NCBI RefSeq assembly: GCF_051020975.1
Contig: NW_027478162.1
Coordinates: 21,328,001-21,392,000 of the forward strand
Length of the DNA: 64,000 nucleotides
DNA from: Osmia lignaria lignaria
Lineage: Eukaryota > Arthropoda > Insecta > Hymenoptera > Megachilidae
Direction of reading: 5' to 3'
Below are positions 37,011 to 49,400 of the stretch, piece by piece; within the stretch, counting starts at the first letter, position 1; each line of letters starts with the position of its first letter. A program made the translations under genes and the position numbers. The notes below the pieces were generated by a model that was given only the letters and a program-made list of their open reading frames with translations, was not told where the DNA came from and did not search any database.

Positions 37011-37149
37011 TTGCAGATTTATCTCAAGGGAAGGGGCCTGACGGACATATTTCGAGATATTTCTTCTTCTTGTTGTTCTTCTTCTGCACAGCTAAGCTGG
37101 AAGTGGCATTTGCGGCTCGCACTAGTGCAGAGTTATCTCAAAGAAAGGA

Positions 37150-37850
37150 GCCACGGTGTTTCTGTATCTCTATTATGTTGGTGCGGCTTCGGAACTTTTA
37201 AATATCTTGATATATCTCGAGAACTACGCATCTGATCAAAAAATATCATAGAACATAAAAAGTAGGAAACTTAATTCTCTACAAAAAAGGTCTCTTAACA
37301 TTTTGCCATAGCTCGCTTCGTTTCCGAGATATTTGCAGATTTATCTCAAGGGAAGGGGCCTAACGGACATATTTCGAGATATTTCTTCTTCTTGTTGTTC
37401 TTCTTCTGCACAGCTAAACTGGAAGTGGCATTTCCAGCTCGCAATAGTGCAGAGTCATCTCAAAGAAAGGGGCCACGGTGTTTCTGTATCTCTATTATGT
37501 TGGTGCGGCTTCGGAACTTTTAAATATCTCGATATATCTCGAAAACTACGCTTCTGATCAAAAAATATCATAGAACATAAATTGTAGGAAACATAATTCT
37601 CGACAAAAAAGGTCTCTTAACATTTTGCCATAGCTCGCTTCGTTTCCGAGATATTTGCAGATATATCTCAAGGGAAGGGGCCTGACGGACATATTTCGAG
37701 ATATTTCTTCTTCTTGTTGTTCTTCTTCTGCACAGCTAAGCTGGAAGTGGCATTTACAGCTCGCAATAGTGCAGAGTTATCTCAAAGAAAGGGGCCACGG
37801 TGTTTCTGTATCTCTATTATGTTGGTGCGGCTTCGGAACTTTTAAATATC
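37150..37850 (+). repeat. Ten-monomer-offset copy, right
   Basis: Second copy of 33930-34630. Its left edge lies inside monomer 37011 (AAAGGAGCC 5' part, class 1 3' part) and its right edge inside 37655, so both flanking monomers are chimeric. It sits between the third and fourth five-monomer cores like a patch. Confidence 0.85.
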
Positions 37851-37976
37851 TCGATATATCTCGAAAACTACGCTTCTGATCAAAAAATATCATAGAACAT
37901 AAATTGTAGGAAACATAATTCTCTACAAAAAACGTCTCTTAACATTTTGCCATAGCTCGCTTCGTTTCCGAGATAT

Positions 37977-39586
37977 TTGCAGATTCAGCTCAAAGGAACT
38001 GGCCTGACGGACATATTTCGAGATATTTCTTCTTCTTGTTGTTCTTCCTCTGCACAGCTAAGCTGGAAGTGGCATTTGCAGCTCGCAATAGTGCAGAGTT
38101 ATCTCAAAGAAAGGGGCCACGGTGTTTCTGTATCTCTATTATGTTGGTGCGGCTTCGGAACTTTTAAATATCTCGATATATCTCGAAAACTACGCTTCTG
38201 ATCAAAAAATATCATAGAACATAAATTGTAGGAAACATAATTCTCTACAAAAAACGTCTCTTAACATTTTGCCATAGCTCGCTTCGTTTCCGAGATATTT
38301 GCAGATTCAGCTCAAAGGAACTGGCCTGACGGACATATTTCGAGATATTTCTTCTTCTTGTTGTTCTTCCTCTGCACAGCTAAGCTGGAAGTGGCATTTG
38401 CAGCTCGCAATAGTGCAGAGTTATCTCAAAGAAAGGGGCCACGGTGTTTCTGTATCTCTATTATGTTGGTGCGGCTTCGGAACTTTTAAATATCTTGATA
38501 TATCTCGAGAACTACGCTTCTGATCAAAAAATATCATAGAACATAAAAAGTAGGAAACTTAATTCTCTACAAAAAAGGTCTCTTAACATTTTGCCATAGC
38601 TCGCTTCGTTTCCGAGATATTTGCAGATATATCTCAAGGGAAGGGGCCTGCCGGACATATTTCGAGATATTTCTTCTTCTTGTTGTTCTTCTTCTGCACA
38701 GCTAAGCTGGAAGTGGCATTTACAGCTCGCAATAGTGCAGAGTTATCTCAAAGAAAGGGGCCACGGTGTTTCTGTATCTCTATTATGTTGGTGCTGCTTC
38801 GGAACTTTTAAATATCTTGATATATCTCGAGAACTACGCATCTGATCAAAAAATATCATAGAACATGAAAAGTAGGAAACTTCATTCTCTACAAAAAAGG
38901 TCTCTTAACATTTTGCCATAGCTCGCTTCGTTCCCGAGATATTTGCAGATTTATCTCAAGGGAAGGGGCCTGACCGACATATTTCGAGATATTTCTTCTT
39001 CTTGTTGTTCTTCTTCTGCACAGCTAAGCTGGAAGTGGCATTTGCGGCTCGCACTAGTGCAGAGTTATCTCAAAGAAAGGGGCCACGGTGTTTCTGTATC
39101 TCTATTATGTTGGTGCGGCTTCGGAACTTTTAAATATCTCGATATATCTCGAAAACTACGCTTCTGACCAAAAAATATCATAGAACCTAAATTGTAGGAA
39201 ACATAATTCTCTACAAAAAAGGTCTCTTAACATTTTGCCATAGCTCGCTTCGTTTCCGAGATATTTGCAGATATATCTCAAGGGAAGGGGCCTGACGGAC
39301 ATATTTCGAGATATTTCTTCTTCTTGTTGTTCTTCTTCTGCACAGCTAAGCTGGAAGTGGCATTTACAGCTCGCAATAGTGCAGAGTTATCTCAAAGAAA
39401 GGGGCCACGGTGTTTCTGTATCTCTATTATGTTGCTGCTGCTTCGGAACTTTTAAATATCTTGATATATCTCGAGAACTACGCATCTGATCAAAAAATAT
39501 CATAGAGCATGAAAAGTAGGAAACTTAATTCTCTACAAAAAAGGTCTCTTAACATTTTGCCATAGCTCGCTTCGTTTCCGAGATAT
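37977..39586 (+). repeat. Five-monomer core of the seven-monomer unit, fourth occurrence
   Basis: Monomers 37977, 38299, 38621, 38943 and 39265 repeat the core 2576 bp (8 monomers) after the third occurrence. Monomer 38299 has T at 38518 where the others have A. It lies inside the 13,191-bp-offset duplication and corresponds to 24786-26395. Confidence 0.9.
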
Positions 39587-40859
39587 TTGCAGATTTATCT
39601 CAAGGGAAGGGGCCTGACGGACATATTTCGAGATATTTCTTCTTCTTGTTGTTCTTCTTCTGCACAGCTAAGCTGGAAGTGGCATTTGCGGCTCGCACTA
39701 GTGCAGAGTTATCTCAAAGAAAGGAGCCACGGTGTTTCTGTATCTCTATTATGTTGGTGCGGCTTCGGAACTTTTAAATATTTCGATATATCTCGAAAAC
39801 TACGCTTCTGATCAAAAAATATCATAGAACGTAAATTGTAGGAAACATTATTCTCTACAAAAAAGGTCTCTTAACATTTTGCCATAGCTCGATTCGTTTC
39901 CGAGATATTTGCAGATTTATCTCAAGGGAAGGGGCCTGACGGACATATTTCGAGATATTTCTTCTTCTTGTTGTTCTTCTTCTGCACAGCTAAGCTGGAA
40001 GTGGCATTTGCAGCGCGCAATAGTGCAGAGTTATCTCAAAGAAAGGGGCCACGGTGTTTCTGTATCTCTATTATGTTGGTGCGGCTTCGGAACTTTTAAA
40101 TATCTTGATATATCTCGAGAACTACGCATCTGATCAAAAAATATCATAGAAGATAAAAAGTAGGAAACTTAATTCTCTACAAAAAAGGTCTCTTAACATT
40201 TCGCCATAGCTCGCTTCGTTTCCGAGATATTTGCAGATTTATCTCAAGGGAAGGGCCCTGTCGGACATATTTCGAGATATTTCTTCTTCTTGTTGTTCTT
40301 CTTCTGCACAGCTAAGCTGGAAGTGGCATTTGCGGCTCGCACTAGTGCAGAGTTATCTCAAAGAAAGGGGCCACGGTGTTTCTGTATCTCTATTATGTTG
40401 GTGCGGCTTCGGAACTTTTAAATATCTCGATATATCTCGAAAACTACGCTTCTGATCAAAAAATATCATAGAACATAAATTGTAGGAAACATAATTCTCT
40501 ACAAAAAACGTCTCTCAACATTTTGCCATAGCTCGCTTCGTTTCCGAGATATTTGCAGATTCAGCTCAAAGGAACGGGCCTGACGGACATATTTCGAGAT
40601 ACTTCTTCTTCTTGTTGTTCTTCCTCTGCACAGCTAAGCTGGAAGTGGCATTTGCAGCTCGCAATAGTGCAGAGTTATCTCAAAGAAAGGGGCCACGGTG
40701 TTTCTGTATCTCTATTATGTTGGTGCGGCTTCGGAACTTTTAAATATCTTGATATATCTCGAGAACTACGCATCTGATCAAAAAATATCATAGAACATAA
40801 AAAGTAGGAAACTTAATTCTCTACAAAAAAGGTCTCTTAACATTTTGCCATAGCTCGCT
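39066..40859 (+). repeat. 1.8-kb block, third occurrence
   Basis: Copy inside the right half of the 41-monomer-offset duplication; it shares the CTCTCAACATT variant after 40231 with the first occurrence (near 27320), whereas the second occurrence has CTCTTAACATT. Confidence 0.88.
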
Positions 40860-42162
40860 TCGTGTCCGAGATATTTGCAGATTTATCTCAAGGGAAGGGG
40901 CCTGACGGACATATTTCGAGATATTTCTTCTTCTTGTTGTTCTTCTTCTGCACAGCTAAGCTGGAAGTGGCATTTGCGGCTCGCACTAGTGCACAGTTAT
41001 CTCAAAGAAAGGGGCCACGGTGTTTCTGTATCTCTATTATGTTGGTGCGGCTTCGGAACTTTTAAGTATCTCGATATATCTCGAAAACTACGCTTCTGAT
41101 CAAAAAATATCATAGAACATAAATTGTAGGAAACATAATTCTCTACAAAAAACGTCTCTTAACATTTTGCCATAGCTCGCTTCGTTTCCGAGATATTTGC
41201 AGATTCAGCTCAAAGGCACTGGCCTGACGGACATATTTCGAGATATTTCTTCTTCTTGTTGTTCTTCCTCTGCACAGCTAAGCTGGAAGTGGCATTTGCA
41301 GCTCGCAATAGTGCAGAGTTATCTCAAAGAAAGGGGCCACGGTGTTTCTGTATCTCTATTATGTTGGTGGGGTTTCGGAACTTTTAAATATCTTGATATA
41401 TCTCGAGAACTACGCATCTGATCAAAAAATATCATAGAACATAAAAAGTAGGACACTTAATTCTCTACAAAAAAGGTCGCTTAACATTTTGCCATAGCTC
41501 GCTTCGTTTCCGAGATATTTGCATATTTATCTCAAGGGAAGGGGCCTGACGGACATATTTCGAGATATTTCTTCTTCTTGTTGTTCTTCTTCTGCACAGC
41601 TAAACTGGAAGTGGCATTTCCAGCTCGCAATAGTGCAGAGTTATCTCAAAGAAAGGAGCCACGGTGTTTCTGTATCTCTATTATGTTGGTGCGGCTTCGG
41701 AACTTTGAAATATCTTGATATATCTCGAGAACTACGCATCTGATCAAAAAATATCATAGAACATGAAATGTAGGAAACTTAATTCTCTACAAAAAAGGTC
41801 TCTTAACATTTTGCCATAGCTCGCTTCGTTTCCGAGATATTTGCAGATTTATCTCAAGGGAAGGGGCCTGACGGACATATTTCGAGATATTTCTTCTTCT
41901 CGTTGTTCTTCTTCTGCACAGCTAAGCTGTAAGTGGCATTTGCGGCTCGCACTAGTGCAGAGTTATCTCAAAGAAAGGGGCCACGGTGTTTCTGTATCTC
42001 TATTATGTTGGTGCGGCTTCGGAACCTTTAAATATCTCGATATATCTCGAAAACTACGCTTCTGATCAAAAAATATCATAGAACATAAATTGTAGGAAAC
42101 ATAATTCTCTACAAAAAAGGTCTCTTAAGATTTTGCCATAGCTCGCTTCGTTTCCGAGATAT

Positions 42163-42473
42163 TTGCAGATTTATCTCAAGGGAAGGGGCCTAACGGACAT
42201 ATTTCGAGATATTTCTTCTTCTTGTTGTTCTTCTTCTGCACAGCTAAGCTGGAAGCGGCATTTGCGGCTCGCACTAGTGCAGAGTTATCTCAAAGAATGG
42301 GGCCACGGTGTTTCTGTATCTCTGTTATGTTGGTGCTTTTAAATATCTTGATATATCTCGAGAACTACGCATCTGATCAAAAAATATCATAGAACATAAA
42401 TTGTAGGAAACATAATTCTCTACAAAAAAGGTCTCTTAACATTTTGCCATAGCTCGCTTCGTTTCCGAGATAT
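42163..42473 (+). repeat. 311-bp monomer, second copy of the 11-bp deletion
   Basis: Carries the same deletion and linked variants as 28972-29282, as expected from the 13,191-bp-offset duplication. Confidence 0.9.
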
Positions 42474-43463
42474 TTGCAGATATATCTCAAGGGCAGGGGC
42501 CTGACGGACATATTTCGAGATATTTCTTCTTCTTGTTGTTCTTCTTCTGCACAGCTAAACTGGAAGTGGCATTTCCAGGTCGCAATCGTGCAGAGTTATC
42601 TCAAAGAAAGGGGCCTCGGTGTTTCTGTATCTCTATTATGTTGGTGCGGCTTCGGAACTTTTAAATATCTTGATATATCTCGAAAACTACGCATCTGATC
42701 AAAAAATATCATAGAACATAAAAAGTAGGAAACTTAATTCTCTACAAAAAAGGTCTCTTAACATTTTGCCACAGCTCGCTTCGTTTCCGAGATATTTTCA
42801 GATTTATCTCAAGGGAAGGGGCCTGACGGACATATTTCGAGATATTTCTTCTTCTTGTTGTTCTTCTTCTGCACAGCTAACCTGGAAGTGGCATTTGCAG
42901 GTCGCAATAGTGCAGGGTTATCTCAAAGAAAGGGGCCACGGTGTTTCTGTATCTCTATTATGTTGGTGCGGCTTCGGAACTTTTAAATATCTCGATATAT
43001 CTCGAAAACTACGCTTCTGATCAAAAAATATCATAGAACATAAATTGTAGGAAACATAATTCTCTACAAAAAACGCCTCTTAACATTTTGCCATAGCTCG
43101 CTTCGTTTCCGAGATATTTGCAGATTCATCTCAAAGGAACTGGCCTGACGGACATATTTCGAGATATTTCTTCTTCTTGTTGTTCTTCCTCTGCACAGCT
43201 AAGCTGGAAGTGGCATTTGCAGCTCGCAATAGTGCAGAGTTATCTCAAAGAAAGGGGCCACGGTGTTTCTGTATCTCTATTATGTTGGTGCGGCTTCGGA
43301 ACTTTTAAATATCTTGATATATCTCGAGAACTACGCATGTGATCAAAAAATATCATAGAACATAAAAAGTAGGAAACTTAATTCTCTACAAAAAAGGTCT
43401 CTTAACATTTTGCCATAGCTCGCTTCGTTTCCGAGATATTTGCAGATATATCTCAAGGGAAGG

Positions 43464-46400
43464 GGCCTGACGGACATATTTCGAGATATTTCTTCTTCTT
43501 GTTGTTCTTCTTCTGCACAGCTAAGCTGGAAGTGGCATTTGCGGCTCGCACTAGTGCAGAGTTATCTCAAAGAAAGGGGCCACGGTGTTTCTGAATCTCT
43601 ATTATGTTGGTGCGGCTTTGGAACTTTTAAATATCTCGATATATCTCGAAAACTACGCTTCTGATCAAAAAATATCATAGAACCTAAATTGTAGGAAACA
43701 TAATTCTCTACAAAAAAGGTCTCTTAACATTTTGCCATAGCTCGCTTCGTTTCCGAGATATTTGCAGATATATCTCAAGGGAAGGGGCCTGACGGACATA
43801 TTTCGAGATATGTCTTCTTCTTGTTGTTCTTCTTCTGCACAGCTAAGCTGGAAGTGGCATTTACAGCTCGCAATAGTGCAGAGTTATCTCAAAGAAAGGG
43901 GCCACGGTGTTTCTGTATCTCTGTTATGTTGGTGCGGCTTCGGAACTTTTAAATATCTTGATATATCTCGAGAACTACGCATCTGATCAAAAAATATCAT
44001 AGAACATAAAATGTAGGAAACTTAATTCTCTACAAAAAAGGTCTCTTAACATTTTGCCATAGCTCGCTTCGTTTCCGAGATATTTGCAGATTTATCTCAA
44101 GGGAAGGGGCCTAACGGACATATTTCGAGATATTTCTTCTTCTTGTTGTTCTTCTTCTGCACAGCTAAACTGGAAGTGGCATTTCCAGCTCGCAATAGTG
44201 CAGAGTTGTCTCAAAGAGAGGGGCCACGGTGTTTCTGTATCTCTATTATGTTGGTGCGGCTTCGGAACTTTTAAATATCTTGATATATCTCGAGAACTAC
44301 GCATCTGATCAAAAAATATCATAGAACATAAAAAGTAGGAAACTTAATTCTCTACAAAAAAGGTCTCCTAACATTTTGCCATAGCTCGCTTCGTTGCCGA
44401 GATATTTGCAGATTTATCTCAAGGGAAGGGGCCTGACGGACATATTTCGAGATATTTCTTCTTCTTGTTGTTCTTCTTCTGCACAGCTAAGCTGGAAGTG
44501 GCATTTGCGGCTCGCACTAGTGCAGAGTTATCTCACAGAAAGGGGCCACGGTGTTTCTGTATCCCTATTATGTTGGTGCGGCTTCGGAACTTTTAAATAT
44601 CTCGATATATCTCGAAAACTACGCTTCTGATCAAAAAATATCATAGAACATAAATTGTAGGAAACATAATTCTCTACAAAAAAGGTCTCTTAACATTTTG
44701 CAATAGCTCGCTTCGTTTCCGAGATATTTGCAGATTTATCTCAAGGAAAGGGGCCTGACGGACATATTTCGAGATATTTCTTCTTCTTGTTGTTCTTCTT
44801 CTGCACAGCTAAGCTGGAAGTGGCATTTGCGGCTCGCACTAGTGCAGAGTTATCTCAAAGAAAGGGGCCACGGTGTTTCTGTATCTCTATTATGTTGGTG
44901 CGGCTTCGGAACTATTAAATATCTTGATATATATCGAGAACTACGCTTCTGATCAAAAAATATCATAGAACATAAAAAGTAGGAAACTTAATTCTCTACA
45001 AAAAAGGTCTCTTAACATTTTGCCATAACTCGCTTCGTTTCCGAGATATTTGCAGATTTATCTCAAGGGAAGGGGCCTAACGGACATATTTCGAGATATT
45101 TCTTCTTCTTGTTGTTCTTCTTCTGCACAGCTAAACTGGAAGTGGCATTTCCAGCTCGCAATAGTGCAGAGTTATCTCAAAGAGAGGGGCCACGGTGTTT
45201 CTGTATCTCTATTATGTTGGTGCGGCTTCGGAACTTTTAAATATCTTGATATATCTCGAGAACTACGCATCTGATCAAAAAATATCATAGAACATAAAAA
45301 GTAGGAAACTTAATTCTCTACAAAAAAGGTCTCCTAACATTTTGCCATAGCTCGCTTCGTTTCCGAGATATTTGCAGATTTATCTCAAGGGAAGGGGCCT
45401 GACGGACATATTTCGAGATATTTCTTCTTCTTGTTGTTCTTCTTCTGCACAGCTAAGCTGGAAGTGGCATTTGCGGCTCGCACTAGTGCAGAGTTATCTC
45501 ACAGAAAGGGGCCACGGTGTTTCTGTATCCCTATTATGTTGGTGCGGCTTCGGAACTTTTAAATATCTCGATATATCTCGAAAACTACGCTTCTGATCAA
45601 AAAATATCATAGAACATAAATTGTAGGAAACATAATTCTCTACAAAAAAGGTCTCTCAACATTTTGCCATAGCTCGCTTCGTTTCCGAGATATTTGCAGA
45701 TTTATCTCAAGGGAAGTGGCCTGACGGACATATTTCGAGATATTTCTTCTTCTTGTTGTTCTTCTGCTGCACAGCTAAGCTGGAAGTGGCATTTGCGGCT
45801 CGCACTAGTGCAGAGTTATCTCAAAGAAAGGGGCCACGGTGTTTCTGTATCCCTATTATGTTGGTGCGGCTTCGGAACTTTTAAATATCTCGATATATCT
45901 CGAAAACTACGCTTCTGATCAAAAAATATCATAGAACATAAAAAGTAGGAAACTTAATTCTCTACAAAAAAGGTCTGTTAACATTTTGCCATAGCTCGCT
46001 TCGTTTCCGAGATATTTGCAGATTTATCTCAAGGGAAGGGGCCTGACGGACATATTTCGAGATATTTCTTCTTCTTGTTGTTCTTCTTCTGCACAGCTAA
46101 GCTGGAAGTGGCATTTGCGGCTCGCACTAGTGCAGAGTTATCTCAAAGAAAGGGGCCACGGTGTTTCTGTATCTCTATTATGTTGGTGCGGCTTCGGAAC
46201 TTTTAAATATCTCGATATATCTCGAAAACTACGCTTCTGATCAAAAAATATCATAGAACATAAATTGTAGGAAACTTAATTCTCTACAAAAAAGGTCTCT
46301 TAACATTTTGCCATAGCTCGCTTCGTTTCCGAGATATTTGCAGATTTATCTCAAGGGAAGGGGCCTGACGGACATATTTCGAGATATTTCTTCTTCTTGT

Positions 46401-49400
46401 TGTTCTTCTTCTGCACAGCTAAGCTGGAAGTGGCATTTGCGGCTCGCACTAGTGCAGAGTTATCTCAAAGAAAGGGGCCACGGTGTTTCTGTATCTCTAT
46501 TATGTTGGTGCGGCTTCGGAACTTTTAAATATCTTGATATATATCGAGAACTACGCATCTGATCAAAAAATATCATAGAACATAAAAAGTAGGAAACTTA
46601 ATTCTCTACAAGAAAGGTCTCTTAACATTTTGCCATAGCTCGCTTCGTTTCCGAGATATTTGCAGATTTATCTCAAGGGAAGGGGCCTAACGGACATATT
46701 TCGAGATATTTCTTCTTCTTGTTGTTCTTCCTCTGCACAGCTAAGCTGGAAGTGGCATTTGCAGCTCGCAATAGTGCAGAGTTATCTCAAAGAAAGGGGC
46801 CACGGTGTTTCTGTATCTCTATTATGTTGGTGCGGCTTCGGAACTTTTAAATATCTTGATATATCTCGAGAACTACGCATCTGATCAAAAAATATCATAG
46901 AACATAAAAAGTAGGAAACTTAATTCTCTACAAAAAAGGTCTCTTAAGATTTTACCATAGCTCGCTTCGTTTCCGAGAGATTTGCAGATTTATCTCAAGG
47001 GACGGGGCCTGACGGACATATTTCGAGATATTTCTTCTTCTTGTTGTTCTTCTTCTGCACAGCTAAGCTGGAAGTGGCATTTGCGGCTCGCACTAGTGCA
47101 GAGTTATCTCAAAGAAAGGGGCCACGGTGTTTCTGTATCTCTATTATGTTGGTGCGGCTTCGGAACTTTTAAATATCTCGATATATCTCGAAAACTACGC
47201 TTCTGATCAAAAAATATCATAGAACATAAATTGTAGGAAACATAATTCTCTACAAAAAAGGTCTCTTAACGTTTTGCCATAGCTCGCTTCGTTTCCGAGA
47301 TATTTGCAGATTTATCTCAAGGGAAGGGGCCTAACGGACATATTTCGAGATATTTCTTCTTCTTGTTGTTCTTCTTCTGCACAGCTAAACTGGAAGTGGC
47401 ATTTCCAGCTCGCAATAGTGCAGAGTTATCTCAAAGAGAGGGGCCACGGTGTTTCTGTATCTCTATTATGTTGGTGCGGCTTCGGAACTTTTAAATATCT
47501 TGATATATCTCGAGAGCTACGCGTCTGATCAAAAAATATCATAGAACATAAAAAGTAGGAAACATAATTCTCTACAAAAAAGGTCTCTTAACATTTTGCC
47601 ATAGCTCGCTTCGTTTCCGAGATATTTGCAGATTTATCTCAAGGGAAGTGGCCTGACGGACATATTTCGAGATATTTCTTCTTCTTGTTGTTCTTCTGCT
47701 GCACAGCTAAGCTGGAAGTGGCATTTGCGGCTCGCACTAGTGCAGAGTTATCTCAAAGAAAGGGGCCACGGTGTTTCTGTATCTCTATTATGTTGGTGCG
47801 GCTTCGGAACTTTTAAGTATCTTGATATATCTCGAGAACTACGCATCTGATCAGAAAATATCATAGAAGATAAAAAGTGGGAAACTTAATTCTCTACAAA
47901 AAAGGTCTCTTAACATTTTGCCATAGCTCGCTTCGTTTCCGAGATATTTGCAGATTCAGCTCAAAGGAACTGGCCTGACGGACATATTTCGAGATATTTC
48001 TTCTTCTTGTTGTTCTTCCTCTGCACAGCTAAGCTGGAAGTGGCATTTGCAGCTCGCAATAGTGCAGAGTTATCTCAAAGAAAGGGGCCACGGTGTTTCT
48101 GTATCTCTATTATGTTGGTGCGGCTTCGGAACTTTTAAATATCTCGATATATCTCGAAAACTACGCTGCTGATCAAAAAATATCATAGAACATAAAAAGT
48201 AGGAAACATAATTCTCTACAAAAAAGGTCTCTTAACATTTTGCCATAGCTCGCTTCGTTTCCGAGATATTTGCAGATTTATCTCAAGGGAAGGGGCCTAA
48301 CGGACATATTTCCAGATATTTCTTCTTCTTGTTGTTTTTCTTCTGCACAGCTAAGCTGGAAGTGGCATTTGCGGCTCGCACTAGTGCAGAGTTATCTCAA
48401 AGAAAGGGGCCACGGTGTTTCTGTATCTCTATTATGTTGGTGCAGCTTCAGAACTTTTAAATATCTTGATATATCTCGAGAACTACGCATCTGATCAAAA
48501 AATATCATGGAACATAAAAAGTAGAAAACTTAATTCTCTACAGAAAAGGTCTCTTAACATTTTGCCATAGCTCGCTTCGTTTCCGAGATATTTGCAGATT
48601 TATCTCAAGGGAAGGGGCCTGACGGACATATTTCGAGATATTTCTTCTTCTTGTTGTTCTTCTTCTGCACAGCTAAGCTGGAAGTGGCATTTGCAGCTCG
48701 CAATAGTGCAGAGTTATCTCAAAGAAAGGGGCCACGGTGTTTCTGTATCTCTATTATGTTGGTGCGGCTTCGGAACTTTTAAATATCTTGATATATCTCG
48801 AGATCTACGCATCTGATCAAAAAATATCATAGAACATAAAAAGTAGGAAACTTAATTCTCTACAAAAAAGGTCTCTCAACATTTTGCCATAGCTCGCTTC
48901 GTTTCCGAGATACTTGCCGATTTATCTCAAGGGAAGGGGCCTGACGGACATATTTCGAGATATTTCTTCTTCTTGTTGTTCTTCTTCTGCACAGCTAAGC
49001 TGGAAGTGGCATTTGCAGCTCGCAATTGTGCAGAGTTATCTCAAAGAGAGGGGCCACGGTGTTTCTGTATCTCTATTATGTTGGTGCGGCTTCGGAACTT
49101 TTAAATATCTTGATATATCTCGAGAACTACGAATCTGATCAGAAAATATCATAGAAGATAAAAAGTAGGAAACTTAATTCTCTACAAATAAGGTCTCTTA
49201 ACATTTTGCCATAGCTCGCTTCGTTTCCGAGATATTTGCAGATTTATCTCAAGGGAAGGGGCCTGACGGACATATTTCGAGATATTTCTTCTTCTTGTTG
49301 TTCTTCTTCTGCACAGCTAAGCTGGAAGTGGCATTTGCAGCTCGCAATAGTGCAGAGTTATCTCAAAGAGAGGGGCCACGGTGTTTTTGTATCTCTATTA

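Larger units (their letters stand above)
37781..43463 (+). repeat. 41-monomer-offset duplication, right copy
   Basis: Second copy of 24590-30272 with the same rare variants and the same 311-bp monomer (42163). The left junction falls inside monomer 37655, whose 5' part instead matches 34435. The right junction falls near the start of monomer 43440, where CTGCCGG becomes CTGACGG and a different subtype follows. Confidence 0.92.
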
